A DNA stretch of 64,000 nucleotides from Oscillospiraceae bacterium (GTDB taxonomy: Bacteria > Bacillota > Clostridia > Oscillospirales > JAAYOS01): positions 62,001-126,000 of the forward strand of contig JAISEG010000002.1 of assembly GCA_031264245.1 (NCBI GenBank), written 5' to 3'. Position 1 is the first letter of the stretch. The number at the start of each line of letters is the position of its first letter. The position numbers and the translations under genes are program-made. The notes below the pieces were generated by a model, which was not told where the DNA came from, searched no databases, and worked only from the letters and a program-made list of their open reading frames with translations. Of the stretch, positions 1 to 10,140 are shown in pieces.

Positions 1-35
1 AGCTTACCTGCTATTCTTTGACGCCGGGGCTGAGT

Positions 36-458
36 TTATACGTTGTAATTGTTGATCGGCGTGGCCGCGGGCTGGGCGGCGTCCTTGTCCTTGCCGAACA
101 TGCTTGTCACCTTTTCGATGAGGTCAGGCGCCATTTCAACGATGCGGTCCACAGTAGTCCCGGCAGGCGGGTTGACCGGCAGCAGCTTCACATTGCCGCT
201 TGACACCACCAAAAACGCGACGGGAATGATGTTTATCCCCGCTCCGCTTCCTCCGCCGAAGTTTCCCTTGGCGTCGTTTGGGTGCTTGCTTGAAAATTCG
301 CTGCCTCCGGCTCCGAAGCCCAGCGAGAGCTTGGAAACCGGGATAATGCAGGTGCCGTCCGGGGTGATAATGCTGTCCCCGATAATGGTGTTGACGTCCA
401 CCATTTCCTTTATTTTTTGCAAGGTCACTGTCATCATGTCTACGATTGGCTTATCCAT
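36..458 (-). CDS. gerW: GerW/YtfJ family spore protein
   Basis: A 140-residue protein of the YtfJ/GerW family. In Bacillus this spore protein is needed for the SleB cortex-lytic enzyme to act during germination. The family's glycine-rich core is visible (FGAGGSEF at residues 48-55, GGGSGAGINIIPV at 68-80), and the length is normal. The ATG is preceded by GAAAGGA at good spacing. It follows a DUF2953 gene on the same strand after a 35-nt gap, which is the ytfI-ytfJ pairing known from Bacillus. Together with scpA and scpB upstream it probably forms one transcription unit. The family call is firm; the exact role in this organism is inferred. Confidence 0.9.
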   Translation of the reverse strand: MDKPIVDMMTVTLQKIKEMVDVNTIIGDSIITPDGTCIIPVSKLSLGFGAGGSEFSSKHPNDAKGNFGGGSGAGINIIPVAFLVVSSGNVKLLPVNPPAGTTVDRIVEMAPDLIEKVTSMFGKDKDAAQPAATPINNYNV

Positions 459-493
459 TTTGCTGACATCCTTTCTTTCGTTAAATTATTTTA

Positions 494-1123
494 TTATACT
501 TTAGAAAATTTATTTTCAAATTTTGCCCGCCGTCTGGTTTTAATAAGCTCTTTTATAAGCTTTCCCCCAAGCGAGAAAAGTATATACGTAAAGTGCCAGA
601 TTTTAAAATAAATATCGACGTCGGCGTATACGGAGGATTTATTCGCGGTAAAATCGAAATCGACCCGCAGATAATACGCCCTGACCCTCCTGTTATTTTC
701 CAAATACGGCGAAATTATACCCGCGGCGGTGCATAAATTTCCGTACTTTACCGCGGTTTTCGCCGCGTCCTCCCCGCCCGCCACAATGCGGATATCCAGC
801 TTGTTTGCCGTGAGCCATGAGGCGAGCCGCTTTGCGGCGTCCATCGCGGGAGCTATCATGTTTTTTAAGAAGGAGGGATCGAAGCTTTTCTTCCCCTTCT
901 TTTTTTCCGCCTCCGGCTTCTCTTTTTTTATTTTTTCCGGCTTTGCGGCGCGGGATTTTTTCACCCTCCGGGGGTAGAGCTTCAGCTTTACAAAGCCCAG
1001 CCTCAGCCTCAGCAGGACGCCGTCCGGCGAATACTTGAAAATCACTCCCACCCGCATGAGGTTGAAGGCGAAAAGCAGGAGAAATATTATCCCTATGGTA
1101 TAAACCGCCCTTATAGCCGTCAC
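494..1123 (-). CDS. DUF2953 (YtfI-like) membrane-anchored protein
   Basis: About 209 residues with one N-terminal membrane segment (IGIIFLLLFAFNLMRVGV) followed by a basic, lysine-rich soluble part. This matches the DUF2953/YtfI family, usually found next to ytfJ as here. Molecular function is unknown. The start is uncertain. The first ATG (1186) would overlap scpB by 20 nt and add about 21 residues that do not look like family sequence. I prefer the GTG at 1123, although its GGGAGG ribosome site sits unusually close to it. Residues about 65-85 are a highly charged Lys/Glu stretch. Confidence 0.75.
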   Translation of the reverse strand: MTAIRAVYTIGIIFLLLFAFNLMRVGVIFKYSPDGVLLRLRLGFVKLKLYPRRVKKSRAAKPEKIKKEKPEAEKKKGKKSFDPSFLKNMIAPAMDAAKRLASWLTANKLDIRIVAGGEDAAKTAVKYGNLCTAAGIISPYLENNRRVRAYYLRVDFDFTANKSSVYADVDIYFKIWHFTYILFSLGGKLIKELIKTRRRAKFENKFSKV

Positions 1124-1166
1124 CCTCCCGCATAATAATTTTGAGTAAACAGGACAGCCCGCGCCG

Positions 1167-1859
1167 CTACTCCCCGCCGCCCCCATCGAAAAGGCTCACC
1201 GCGCCCTCCCCGTCCTCCGGCGGCGTTTCCTGCCTGAACGGTATCTCCCTGCCGTAAGCGCCGCCGTCCTCCGAATCGTCCTCAGGGGACAGCTCGATAT
1301 TTATCAGGCTTTCGTCGAAGGACAGCTGCCCCTCAGGCAGTCCCGCGCCGAGCTGGTCTATCTGGGGCAGCTCGTCCACCGCCGATATCCCGAAGGTGCG
1401 CAGAAAGGTCTTTGTCGTGCGGAACAGCCTGGGCCGCCCCGGCACATCCAGAAACCCGCAGTCCTCCACCAGTCCCCGCTCCGCCAGCAGTCCCACCGTG
1501 TAGGAGCTGTCCACCCCGCGTATCTGCTCGATGTATGCCCGGGTCACCGGCTGGTAATACGCCGTTATCGCCAGCACCTCCAGCGCCGCCTTGCTGAGCT
1601 GGGGCAGCTTTCTCAGCTCCAGCGCCTTTCGTATCCATTCGGAGTATTCCCCGGCGGAGGTCATCTGGTAGGAATCCTCAAGCCGTACCACACGCACCCC
1701 CCGGCGGTCAAATTTGTAGTGATCGGCAAGCCCCTCGATTATCCGTTCAAGCGTTTCGGGCTCCACCTCCAGCGTCATAGACAGCCTGTCGAGGGAAACC
1801 GGCTCGCCGGAAGCAAACAGGATACCCTCCACCGCCGCCTCTATTTCCTTGATTTCCAT
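1167..1859 (-). CDS. scpB: Segregation and condensation protein B
   Basis: ScpB is the winged-helix kleisin partner that, with ScpA and SMC, forms the bacterial condensin acting on chromosome segregation. The opening EIEAAVEGILFASGEP and the later ALEVLAITAYYQPVTR followed by IRGVDSS are family signatures. Starting at the ATG at 1859 gives 230 residues. The open frame extends upstream to 1898 but those residues are not conserved. The C-terminal 40 residues are acidic and probably disordered. scpA lies upstream after a 128-nt gap and the DUF2953 gene follows, so co-transcription is likely. Confidence 0.93.
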   Translation of the reverse strand: MEIKEIEAAVEGILFASGEPVSLDRLSMTLEVEPETLERIIEGLADHYKFDRRGVRVVRLEDSYQMTSAGEYSEWIRKALELRKLPQLSKAALEVLAITAYYQPVTRAYIEQIRGVDSSYTVGLLAERGLVEDCGFLDVPGRPRLFRTTKTFLRTFGISAVDELPQIDQLGAGLPEGQLSFDESLINIELSPEDDSEDGGAYGREIPFRQETPPEDGEGAVSLFDGGGGE

Positions 1860-1987
1860 TATAAAGCCCATGCACGAAGCAATGCACAAATCGGACATGA
1901 AACATACATGGGCTTCGCGATTTCCATTTCTGTGTTTTTTAATTCTTTCACGCTAAATGACCGTCCTAAGATATTTTATAAATTTCA

Positions 1988-2761
1988 CTAATTGGTGATG
2001 GGCATCTCCTCGGCGGAGGCGCGGATGACGTCGTTGCTTTCCCCGGTTATCTCAGCCTGCCCGTCCCTGCAAAGCTCAAGCACCGCCAGAAAGGTCGCCA
2101 CTATCTCGGAGCGGGACCGGCAGCCCCTGAGCAGGCTTCGCAGGGTGTAAGCCGGACGGAAGATAAAGCGCTGGATAAGCTCGGTTATTTTCGCGCTCAA
2201 GGAATACCTCTCCCTGCCCACTATCCCCTTGAAGGAGGAGGCGGGGGGCGGAAGCTTGCGGTTTGTCCGGGTCTTGATGTCCTCTATCGCCCGCACAAGC
2301 TCGTCGCCGCTGTGCCCGTGCCGGTAGGTCGTGTCCCGGGGCAAGGGCTCCGGCTGCCGTGTATAAATATTGCGCCCGATCTCGCTGCGCGCAAGCATGA
2401 AGCCCGCCCCCGCCTTCATCCGCCCAAACTCCTCCATGCGGCTTCGCTCCTCGAGCGACTTTATCAGCTGCTCCATCTCCGCCCTGGTCTCGTCGTCGTC
2501 GATAGCCAGCAGCATCCGCGTTTTCATGTATACCAGCTGCGCCGCCATCGCCACAAAGTCGCTGGCGACCCCGAGGTCCAGCTGCTCCCTCACCGTGATA
2601 TACTCCATGAACTGGTCGAGTATGAGGGATATTTTTATGTCCTTTATCTCCACCCTGTTCTTTGACAGCAGGTGAAGTATGAGGTCGAGAGGACCGTCGA
2701 AGTCCTCGAAGTCCTCCTTCGACTTTACAACGCCGTCGAGATGGAATTTTAATTCGTCCAT
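1988..2761 (-). CDS. scpA: Segregation and condensation protein A (kleisin)
   Basis: ScpA is the kleisin subunit that bridges SMC heads and binds ScpB. The N-terminal signature FDGPLDLILHLLSKNRVEI (residues 21-39) and DIKISLILDQFMEYI are characteristic, and so is the C-terminal winged-helix segment ending near VATFLAVLELCRDGQ. The length of 257 residues is standard. It lies just upstream of scpB on the same strand, as in most Firmicutes. The M50 peptidase gene upstream is 40 nt away. Confidence 0.95.
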   Translation of the reverse strand: MDELKFHLDGVVKSKEDFEDFDGPLDLILHLLSKNRVEIKDIKISLILDQFMEYITVREQLDLGVASDFVAMAAQLVYMKTRMLLAIDDDETRAEMEQLIKSLEERSRMEEFGRMKAGAGFMLARSEIGRNIYTRQPEPLPRDTTYRHGHSGDELVRAIEDIKTRTNRKLPPPASSFKGIVGRERYSLSAKITELIQRFIFRPAYTLRSLLRGCRSRSEIVATFLAVLELCRDGQAEITGESNDVIRASAEEMPITN

Positions 2762-2801
2762 AATTAAATCTTTCTCACATAAATTGAAGCTTCAGCAGAG
2801 C

Positions 2802-3470
2802 CTAGCGAAACAAGCCCGCGATAAAGTCCACAGGCGTCCCGGCAGCCCGCAGCATCCCCTCCATCACCCATGAGCGGGCGGCGGCGAGCGGAGTGTCGAT
2901 AAATCCGAGAAACAGTATCGCGTACAGGATTATTATACCATATCTTTCGTATTTCAAAACCCTGTAATAAACATTATCCGGAAAAAGTGAGAGCAATATC
3001 TTCGAGCCGTCGAGCGGCGAGACGGGAATGAGGTTGAATACCCCAAGCCCGACGCTCACGGTCGCCGTGTACAGCAGCACATTGAATATCACCTCCGCGG
3101 CCGCGCCGAAATAGGGTACGAAGGTCACCATTATGCAGAGCATCAGCAGCATCACGAAGGCGAGGATGAAGTTTGACGCCGGACCGGCAAGCGCGGTTAT
3201 CGCCATGTCGCGCTTCGGCTTTTTGAAGTAGCGCATGTCCACAGGCACAGGCTTCGCCCAGCCGAAGCCCAGCAGCACCAGCATTATAAACCCGAAAATG
3301 TCGATGTGCTTCAAGGGGTTCAGCGTTATCCTTCCCAGCTGCTTTGCGGTCGGGTCGCCCAGCTTCATCGCGGCAAAGCCGTGCGAGCACTCGTGCACCG
3401 TCACGCATATGAGCGCCGCCGGGATGAAGTAGAGGTTGATATTCCCAAAAATTCTTTGAATAAAGTCCAA
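2802..3470 (-). CDS. Site-2 protease family (M50) membrane metalloprotease
   Basis: A 222-residue intramembrane zinc protease of the M50B/YwhC type. The zinc-binding motif VHECSHGFAAMKLGDPTA (HExxH near residue 27) and the distal NLIPVSPLDGSKIL, which carries the third zinc ligand Asp, are both intact. Five or so hydrophobic segments fit a polytopic membrane protein. It is the short form lacking PDZ or CBS domains. Its position directly upstream of scpA-scpB is common in Clostridia. The substrate is unknown. Confidence 0.9.
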   Translation of the reverse strand: MDFIQRIFGNINLYFIPAALICVTVHECSHGFAAMKLGDPTAKQLGRITLNPLKHIDIFGFIMLVLLGFGWAKPVPVDMRYFKKPKRDMAITALAGPASNFILAFVMLLMLCIMVTFVPYFGAAAEVIFNVLLYTATVSVGLGVFNLIPVSPLDGSKILLSLFPDNVYYRVLKYERYGIIILYAILFLGFIDTPLAAARSWVMEGMLRAAGTPVDFIAGLFR

Positions 3471-3568
3471 TGAAGCCTCCTTCGCTGTGCTGCGCTAACG
3501 AATAATTTGGGGACGGGTGTTTTTCCCCGTGTCACCATGAACGTCCCCCGCGTGTAATTCTGAGCGGT

Positions 3569-3598
3569 GGTATAATGTCCGTCTGCGGATATTATATC
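3569..3598. repeat. Single copy of the TATAAT palindromic repeat
   Basis: Imperfect hairpin GGTATAATGTCCG/CGGATATTATATC around TCTG, between the M50 gene and the DUF2344 gene. It is the isolated first half of the repeat found in fuller form at 33737-33813, 46723-46879 and 53266-53359. It presents a TATAAT on each strand. Confidence 0.6.
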
Positions 3599-3619
3599 AG
3601 CAAACCCCAAAAAACACAA

Positions 3620-4261
3620 CTACAGCCTTTCCCCGTCCTCGGTGTAAAAGCCCTCCCTCACATAGCTCACATAGTCAGGCCGGAGCTCCTCCCCCAGCGA
3701 CTGTATGAAGAGCCTCGGGCTTATCGGAGCCTCCTTCACCGTGAGGTCGAGGGTTATCTCCGCGCCGTTTGCCCGCGGTTCTATGCTCACGCTTTTGATG
3801 TGCTCCTTCAAATCTACGGTTTTGTCCCCCTTCTTCGACCTCTTCACTACGGGGATTTCATCCCGCCCCAGAAGCTCCCCTATCCTCTCGGCGGTGAGCG
3901 GACTCCCTGCGTCGTATTCCAGCTTAAGCCTGTACCGCGCCATCCGTATGTCCTTCGCCGGAGTGAATTCCTCCTCCGCGGACAGTATCTCAAGCCCCTC
4001 CGGCATGGCGGCCTTCAGCGCCTCGAGCGCCCCCTCGGCTCCCGTCCGGGCAAGCTCGCAGTCCAAAAGCTCGTTTTCCCCCGCGAAGCCCACCGGCAGA
4101 GGGTGCGCTATGGACAGGCAGGGGTGCGGGTTGAAGCCCTCGCTGTGCTTCAACGGCAGACCGGCGCGCACAAACCCCCGCGCAAAGGTGCGCATGATGT
4201 CGAGGTGGGAGAGGTAGACCGCCCGCCCCGACTTTGCGAATTTTATCCTCAGCTTAAGCAT
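3620..4261 (-). CDS. DUF2344 / TIGR03936 radical SAM-associated protein
   Basis: A 213-residue protein of the TIGR03936 (DUF2344) family. It starts with RIKFAKSGRAVYLSHLDIMRTFARG and contains the GFNPHPCLSIAHPLPVG signature. In many Firmicutes this domain is fused to, or follows, the TIGR03960 radical SAM protein encoded immediately upstream here. The exact reaction is not established; a role in RNA or ribosome modification is often suggested. The ATG at 4261 has a GGGGGAG ribosome site and overlaps the end of the upstream gene by 8 nt, so translation is probably coupled. The separation into two genes looks genuine, not a frameshift. Confidence 0.88.
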   Translation of the reverse strand: MLKLRIKFAKSGRAVYLSHLDIMRTFARGFVRAGLPLKHSEGFNPHPCLSIAHPLPVGFAGENELLDCELARTGAEGALEALKAAMPEGLEILSAEEEFTPAKDIRMARYRLKLEYDAGSPLTAERIGELLGRDEIPVVKRSKKGDKTVDLKEHIKSVSIEPRANGAEITLDLTVKEAPISPRLFIQSLGEELRPDYVSYVREGFYTEDGERL

Positions 4262-6083
4262 CGCAGGCTCCCCCTTCAAGAAAGCAGTCCGCCCCGCAGC
4301 CGGTGCACTGCGTACGGCAGTCCGGGGTTAAGGCCGATTTGTACGCCGCCTCCCGCTCCCTTATGTGGTGCGCCTTGCGCACTCCGACGTCTATGTGGTC
4401 CCACGGCAGTATTTCATCCGTCTCCCGCTCGCGCAGGGCGTAGAAATCCGGGTCTATCCCGCACTTTTTAAACGCGTCCAGCCACAGTCCGAAGTCGAAG
4501 AAATCGTCCCAGCCGTCAAATTTGCAGCCGCTTCTCCATGCGGTCTCCAGCACGTCGGAAAGCCGCCTGTCCCCCCGGGCAAAGACCGCCTCAAGGTAGC
4601 TTGTAAGCGGCTCGTGCCAGCTGAAGGACACGCTTTTCGGCATGTGGCGGCGAAGTATATCCTGCTTTCTCCTGAATTCGGCTATGCTGTTTTGCGCCTC
4701 CCACTGAAACGGGGTGTGCGGCTTTGGAACAAAGCAGGAAACCGACACGCTTATCTTCACCCCCCGCTTTGACGCCGCGGTCTCTTTGGCAAGCTTCGAC
4801 ATCCTGTAGGCAAGCTCGCATATCCCCTTCACATCCTCGTCGGTCTCGGTGGGCAGCCCTATCATGAAGTAGAGCTTGAGGGTGCTGTACCCTCCCTCGA
4901 AGGCAATGCGGCAGGTGTTCGCCAAATCCTCCTCCCGCACGTTCTTGTTTATCGCGTCGCGAAGCCGCTGGGTTCCCGCCTCCGGCGCGAAGGTGAGCCC
5001 GCTTTTGCGCACCTTCTGCACCTTCTCCATTATCTCCATGGAAAAGTTGTCCGCCCGCAGCGAGGGAAGCGACAGATTGGTGCTTCGCGGCTCGCAGAAT
5101 TCGAGAAGCGAATCGCACAGCCCGGAAAGCTGCCTGAAGTCGCTTGTGCTGAGGGAGGAGAGGGAAATTTCCTCGTAGCCGGAAAATTCGCAGGATTCCA
5201 CCGCCTGCCGTGTGAGCGTCTCCGCCGACTTCACCCGCACAGGTCTGTAAATGTATCCGGCTTGACAGAACCGGCAGCCCCGCATACAGCCGCGAAACAG
5301 CTCCAGCACCACCCGGTCGTGTATGACCTCGGTGGACGGGACTATCGTCTCGACGGGAAAGTACATGCTGTCCAAATCCCGCACCACTCTCTTGCGAACC
5401 GACTGCGGCGCGCCGTTTACAGGGGTAACAGCCGCGATTTTCCCGTCGCCGCCGCAGCTCACCCCGTAGTCTGCGGGTATGTACACCCCGCCTATCCCCC
5501 TCAGCCTGTCCAGCAGCTCCCGGCGGGACAGTCCCGCAAGCTTTGCGGCTTTACAGCACTCCATCACCTCGACGTTCATTTCCTCGCCCTCGCCCAGCAC
5601 AAATACGTCTATAAAGTCGGCGAGCGGCTCCGGGTTGTAGGCGCAGGACCCTCCCGCGATCACCAGCGGGTGGCTTCCGTCCCTGTCCTTCGACCGCAGC
5701 GGAAGCCCGCCCAGGTCCAGCAGACCGAGGACGTTTGTGTAGCTCATCTCGTATTGCAGGGTTATACATATCACGTCGAACTCATTGAGCGGGTCGCCGC
5801 TCTCCAGCGCGTACAGCGGGATATGGTTGTCCCGCAGCTCCTTTTCCATGTCCGGCCACGGGGAAAACGCCCGCTCGCACCACACTCCGTCCATGTTGTT
5901 TTTCAACCCGTACAATATTTTCAGCCCGAGGTTGGACATCCCTATCTCGTACACGTCCGGGAAGCAGAACACCACCCGCAGGTCCACCTCGCCCTTGTCC
6001 TTTATCACCGCGCCGTATTCGCCCCCGGTGTACCGCGCCGGCTTCTCCACCCTGTCAAGTATTCTTTTAAGCTTATCGTTCAT
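4254..6083 (-). CDS. TIGR03960 family radical SAM protein with B12-binding-like domain
   Basis: A 609-residue radical SAM enzyme. The N-terminal region resembles a cobalamin-binding fold (FCFPDVYEIGMSNLGLKILY). The radical SAM core carries the 4Fe-4S cysteine motif CMRGCRFCQAGYIYRPVR near residue 265, followed by LSSLSTSDF and GLTFAPEAGTQRLRD. The C-terminus has a cysteine cluster (CRTQCTGCGADC) that could hold a second cluster. Family length and order are normal. Its start codon overlaps the folC stop as ATGA, and the DUF2344 gene follows by overlap, so the three genes are translationally linked. The substrate is unknown. Confidence 0.9.
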   Translation of the reverse strand: MNDKLKRILDRVEKPARYTGGEYGAVIKDKGEVDLRVVFCFPDVYEIGMSNLGLKILYGLKNNMDGVWCERAFSPWPDMEKELRDNHIPLYALESGDPLNEFDVICITLQYEMSYTNVLGLLDLGGLPLRSKDRDGSHPLVIAGGSCAYNPEPLADFIDVFVLGEGEEMNVEVMECCKAAKLAGLSRRELLDRLRGIGGVYIPADYGVSCGGDGKIAAVTPVNGAPQSVRKRVVRDLDSMYFPVETIVPSTEVIHDRVVLELFRGCMRGCRFCQAGYIYRPVRVKSAETLTRQAVESCEFSGYEEISLSSLSTSDFRQLSGLCDSLLEFCEPRSTNLSLPSLRADNFSMEIMEKVQKVRKSGLTFAPEAGTQRLRDAINKNVREEDLANTCRIAFEGGYSTLKLYFMIGLPTETDEDVKGICELAYRMSKLAKETAASKRGVKISVSVSCFVPKPHTPFQWEAQNSIAEFRRKQDILRRHMPKSVSFSWHEPLTSYLEAVFARGDRRLSDVLETAWRSGCKFDGWDDFFDFGLWLDAFKKCGIDPDFYALRERETDEILPWDHIDVGVRKAHHIREREAAYKSALTPDCRTQCTGCGADCFLEGGACDA

Positions 6084-7399
6084 TGCGCCACCATATTCTC
6101 TTTGTCGTTTACTGTATCAATCAGCGTGCGAAGCACGCGCTTCGCTTCCCCTATGACGTAGAAGGAGCCGCAAATCAATATCGCCTTATCCTTCCCCGCG
6201 ACCTTAAACGCGAGCTCCACCGCCTCCCCGATGCTCCCGGCAGTCCGGGCGTCCTTGCAGTGCTCCCTTGCTATTTCGGCGGTTTCCCCGGCGGGAAGCG
6301 CCCGTCCGCTTACGGGTGTAACCGCGATGAAGGTGGCGGCGCGCCGCGCGATTTGAGGGATGCAGAGGTCGTATTCCTTGTCCGCGAGCATACCCATGAC
6401 CGCGACAAGCTCCCTGCCGCGAAGCAGGTCGTCCGCCGCGTCCCCCAGCGCCCTCACCGCGTCGCGGTTGTGCGCCGCGTCAAGGATGCACAGCGGGTCC
6501 TTGCTTATAACCTCCAGCCTGCCCGCCCACTCCGTTTCGCTTATCCCCTCGGAGATGGATTGCTCGGTCACGCTGTAGCCCCTGCGTTTAAGCGCCAGCC
6601 CCGCCTCTATCACCCCGAGCGCGTTGAATACCTGATGCCGCCCCATGAGCGGCACCGTGGTCTCGATGCCCTTGTAGCGTATTTTAGAGCCGTAGAAGCC
6701 GGAGTCGATTATCTCTGCGGCGTTTTTGTCGGGGAAAATGAACTCCGCTCCCCGCTCCCCGCAGACGCGTTTGATGATTTCATATGCCTCGGGCGGCTGG
6801 TCGCAGTAGCAGACGACGCTGGAGCCGCGCTTGATGATGCCGCATTTTTCGTAGGTGATTTCAGCGATGGTGGAGCCCAGCAGGTGCATGTGGTCGAAGG
6901 ATATCGAGGTGATCACCGCCACCTCCGGCGGGTCGATCACGTTTGTGGCGTCCAGCCTGCCTCCCAGCCCCACCTCAAGGGAGACGAAGTCGCAGGCTTC
7001 GTCCCGCCAGAAGGTGAACGCCATCCCGGCGACAAGCTCAAACTCGGAGGGGTGGATAAGCCCCCTCTCCCCCATCCCGTCGGCGTATACCTTCACCTTT
7101 TCGGTGAGGGCGGCGAGGGCGGCGTCGCTTATCGGCTTGCCGCCGAGCTGTATGCGTTCGTTGAAGCGCTCGAAGTACGGCGAGATGAACATGCCCGTCT
7201 TGTAGCCCGACTTCAAAAGCACCGAGCCGGTCATCGCGGTGGTGCTGCCCTTGCCGTTTGTTCCGGCGACGTGCACATATTTCATCGCCTTCTCAGGGTT
7301 GCCCAGCTCCGCCAAAAAGGACTCTATGCGGTTCAGATTCAGCTTTGCGTTGTATCTCTTTGTGCTGTGTATATATTCGAGGGCCTCATCGTAATTCAT
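6080..7399 (-). CDS. folC: Bifunctional folylpolyglutamate synthase / dihydrofolate synthase
   Basis: FolC adds glutamate to dihydropteroate and to folates. The Mur-ligase ATP-binding loop VHVAGTNGKGSTTAM, the substrate loop GMFISPYFERFNERI and the C-terminal LDAAHNRDAVRAL motif are present. Starting at the ATG at 7399 gives 439 residues. An in-frame ATG four codons upstream abuts the AAAGGA ribosome site and is less likely. The gene follows valS on the same strand after an 81-nt gap, a frequent clostridial order (valS-folC), so it may be expressed from the valS T-box transcript. Confidence 0.93.
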   Translation of the reverse strand: MNYDEALEYIHSTKRYNAKLNLNRIESFLAELGNPEKAMKYVHVAGTNGKGSTTAMTGSVLLKSGYKTGMFISPYFERFNERIQLGGKPISDAALAALTEKVKVYADGMGERGLIHPSEFELVAGMAFTFWRDEACDFVSLEVGLGGRLDATNVIDPPEVAVITSISFDHMHLLGSTIAEITYEKCGIIKRGSSVVCYCDQPPEAYEIIKRVCGERGAEFIFPDKNAAEIIDSGFYGSKIRYKGIETTVPLMGRHQVFNALGVIEAGLALKRRGYSVTEQSISEGISETEWAGRLEVISKDPLCILDAAHNRDAVRALGDAADDLLRGRELVAVMGMLADKEYDLCIPQIARRAATFIAVTPVSGRALPAGETAEIAREHCKDARTAGSIGEAVELAFKVAGKDKAILICGSFYVIGEAKRVLRTLIDTVNDKENMVAQ

Positions 7400-7480
7400 G
7401 TCTTTGACCATTCCTTTGGATTATTGCTCCCGGACCGGGAGAGCCATATTATCTTTCAAGCCCTTCGTTGGCGTGCTTTC

Positions 7481-10114
7481 TTACCTGATTGATATTATAC
7501 TCAGCTCAAGCCCCTGTATCACCGCGGTGAGCTTTTTCAGCTTCTCGCGCTCCGCCTCGACGACGCTCGCGGGGGCCTTGGAGGTAAAGCCGGGGTTGGA
7601 CAGCTTGCCTGAAATCATAATTTCTTCCTTTTTCGCCTTTTCCAGCTCTCCCTCAAGCCGCTTGCGCTCCTTTTCAAGGTCCACAAGCTCGCTTACCGGC
7701 ATGAAAACCTGCGCCTCCGCCGTGGCTGCGATGGAATAGCCGTTCAAATTCTCCGGCGGGGAATCGGTAAACTCAAGCCCGGACGCGTAGGAAAGCCGCA
7801 GGAATATATCCCGCATCCCGTCAAAGACGGCTTTTTTGTCAGTGAGCAGCAGAAGCTTTACCTTCCTTGAGGGGGGGACGTTCATCTCGGCGCGGCGGTT
7901 TCGTATCGCGCGGATGGCGTCCATCAGTATACGAAGCTTCTCCTCCTCCTCCGGGGAGCACATGGCGGGGTCGTATTTCGGCCACTCCGCCCTGATGAGC
8001 GGGACGTCGCCGCTTTTCGGGATAAACTGCCATATTTCCTCGCTTATGAACGGCATGAGCGGGTGCAGCAGCTTGAGGGCGCCGGAGAGCACGAACGCGA
8101 GAACCCTTTCCGCGTCCAGCTTTTCGCGGGAGCCTGCCGGGGCGTGAAGGCTGGGCTTTTTAAGCTCGATATACCAGTCGCAGTAGCTTTCCCAGATGAA
8201 TTCGTAGAGCTTCGCCGCCACAAGCCCGAACTCGTACTTCTCCATGTTCGCGGTCACGTCGGCGACAAGGGTGTTGTACTTTGAAAGTATCCACTTGTCC
8301 TCCGGCAGCAGGGCGTCCGGCAGCGCGCTGTCCCCTGCCTCGAGGTTTGTGAGCAGGAAGCGGGAGGCGTTCCACAGCTTGTTTGCGAAGTTGCGCATGG
8401 ACTCGACCTTTTCGGTGGTAAAGCGCATGTCGTTTCCGGGGCTGTTGCCCATTATCAGGGTCATTCTCAGCGCGTCCGCGCCGTATTTATCTATAATTTC
8501 CAGCGGGTCGACGCCGTTTCCCAGCGACTTTGACATCTTGCGGCCCTGGTCGTCGCGGACAAGCCCGTGTATCAGCACGGTTCGGAACGGCTCGCTCCCC
8601 ATCTGCTCGATGCTGGAAAAAATCATCCGCGAAACCCAGAAGCCGATTATATCGTAGCCTGTGACCAGCGCGTCCGTGGGGAAAAAGTAGTCGAGGTCGG
8701 GAGTTTTCTCCGGCCAGCCGAGGGTGGAAAACGGCCAGAGCGCCGAGCTGAACCAGGTGTCCAGAACATCCTCGTCCCGGGTGATGTTTTTCCCCCCGCA
8801 TTTCGGGCATACAGTCACATCCGCGCGGCTGACCTCCATATGCCCGCAGTCGCCGCAGTAGTAGGCGGGAATTCGGTGCCCCCACCAGAGCTGGCGCGAA
8901 ATGCACCAGTCGCGGGTGTTTTCCATCCAGTTCAGATACGTCTTTGTAAAGCGCTCCGGCACAAACCGTATAGTCCCGTTGTTCACGTATTCGACGGCGG
9001 GCTTTGCCAGCGGCTCCATCTTGACAAACCACTGCGCCGAGGTTATCGGCTCGACAGTGCTGCCGCAGCGGTAGCACTCGCCGACGTTGTGGCTGTGCGC
9101 CTCGGTCTTTACAAGGAAGCCGCCCTCCTCGAGGTCGTGGATAATCCGCTTTCTGGCGTCGTAGCGGTCAAGCCCGTAATATTTCCCGCCGTTTTGGTTT
9201 ATTTTCGCGTCCTCGTCGAGAACAAGTATTTCGGGCAGCCCGTGCCGCTTGCCGACCTCAAAGTCATTGGGGTCGTGGCAGGGAGTTATCTTTACGCAGC
9301 CGGTGCCGAAATCCTTGTCGACGTATTCGTCCGCGATGACGGGTATCTCCCTGCCCATCAGGGGGAGAATCAGCGTCTTTCCAACCAGATGGCTGTACCG
9401 CTCGTCGCCGGGGTGTACCGCGACCGCGGTGTCGCCCAGCATGGTTTCGGGGCGGGTGGTGGCGATACAGACAAATTCGTCCGAGCCCTTGACCGGGTAG
9501 CGGATGTGCCAGAAGTGACCGCTGTGCTCGGAGTATTCGACCTCGGCGTCACTGAGGGCGGTGCGGCAGTCGGGGCACCAGTTTATTATCCTGTGACCCT
9601 TGTAGATAAGCCCCTTTTCATACAGGCGGACAAAGACCTCCTTCACCGCGGAGGAAAGCCCCTCGTCCATGGTGAAGCGCTCCCGGGACCAGTCGCAGGA
9701 GGAGCCAAGGCTTTTTAGCTGCTGGGTTATGCGGGAGCCGTACTTGTGCTTCCAGTCCCACACAAGCTGGACAAAGGCCTCCCGCCCGTAGTCGTAGCGC
9801 GTCTTGCCCTCGGTGTTTCTCAGGTGCTCCTCGACCTTTATCTGGGTCGCGATACCGGCGTGATCCGTGCCGGGTACCCACAGCGCCGAAAAGCCCTGCA
9901 TACGCTTGTAGCGTATGAGGACGTCCTGCCAGGTTTCATCCAGGGCGTGCCCCATGTGCAGCTGCCCCGTGACGTTCGGCGGCGGGATCACAATGGTGAA
10001 GGGTTTCTTCTCCGGGTCCCGCTCGGCTGTGAAGCAGCCGCCTTCCTCCCACATGCCGTAGATTTTATTTTCCACCTCTTTGGGGTCGTAAATTTTAGAC
10101 AGTTCCTTTCCCAT
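7481..10114 (-). CDS. valS: Valyl-tRNA synthetase
   Basis: Class Ia synthetase charging tRNA-Val, 877 residues. The HIGH motif appears as HMGH (residues 53-56, in [13 protein letters not shown]) and the KMSKS motif as [14 protein letters not shown]. The editing domain and the C-terminal coiled-coil arm ([21 protein letters not shown]) are both complete. The open frame runs on upstream to 10459, but that part translates the T-box leader. The true start is the ATG at 10114, where homology to ValRS begins ([20 protein letters not shown]). Expression should rise when uncharged tRNA-Val accumulates. Confidence 0.97.
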   Translation of the reverse strand: MGKELSKIYDPKEVENKIYGMWEEGGCFTAERDPEKKPFTIVIPPPNVTGQLHMGHALDETWQDVLIRYKRMQGFSALWVPGTDHAGIATQIKVEEHLRNTEGKTRYDYGREAFVQLVWDWKHKYGSRITQQLKSLGSSCDWSRERFTMDEGLSSAVKEVFVRLYEKGLIYKGHRIINWCPDCRTALSDAEVEYSEHSGHFWHIRYPVKGSDEFVCIATTRPETMLGDTAVAVHPGDERYSHLVGKTLILPLMGREIPVIADEYVDKDFGTGCVKITPCHDPNDFEVGKRHGLPEILVLDEDAKINQNGGKYYGLDRYDARKRIIHDLEEGGFLVKTEAHSHNVGECYRCGSTVEPITSAQWFVKMEPLAKPAVEYVNNGTIRFVPERFTKTYLNWMENTRDWCISRQLWWGHRIPAYYCGDCGHMEVSRADVTVCPKCGGKNITRDEDVLDTWFSSALWPFSTLGWPEKTPDLDYFFPTDALVTGYDIIGFWVSRMIFSSIEQMGSEPFRTVLIHGLVRDDQGRKMSKSLGNGVDPLEIIDKYGADALRMTLIMGNSPGNDMRFTTEKVESMRNFANKLWNASRFLLTNLEAGDSALPDALLPEDKWILSKYNTLVADVTANMEKYEFGLVAAKLYEFIWESYCDWYIELKKPSLHAPAGSREKLDAERVLAFVLSGALKLLHPLMPFISEEIWQFIPKSGDVPLIRAEWPKYDPAMCSPEEEEKLRILMDAIRAIRNRRAEMNVPPSRKVKLLLLTDKKAVFDGMRDIFLRLSYASGLEFTDSPPENLNGYSIAATAEAQVFMPVSELVDLEKERKRLEGELEKAKKEEIMISGKLSNPGFTSKAPASVVEAEREKLKKLTAVIQGLELSIISIR

Positions 10115-10140
10115 AGCCCTCAAATCCTTTCTGATACTAA

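Noticed and set aside
3620-6083. Frameshift splitting a fused TIGR03960-DUF2344 gene
   Set aside because: The downstream gene has its own ATG and GGGGGAG site with an 8-nt overlap, the normal arrangement for separately encoded partners.
5262-6161. Long plus-strand open frames opposite the radical SAM, valS, folC and sigE-spoIIGA genes
   Set aside because: They mirror strong, homologous genes on the opposite strand in GC-rich DNA and lack ribosome sites and recognisable domains.
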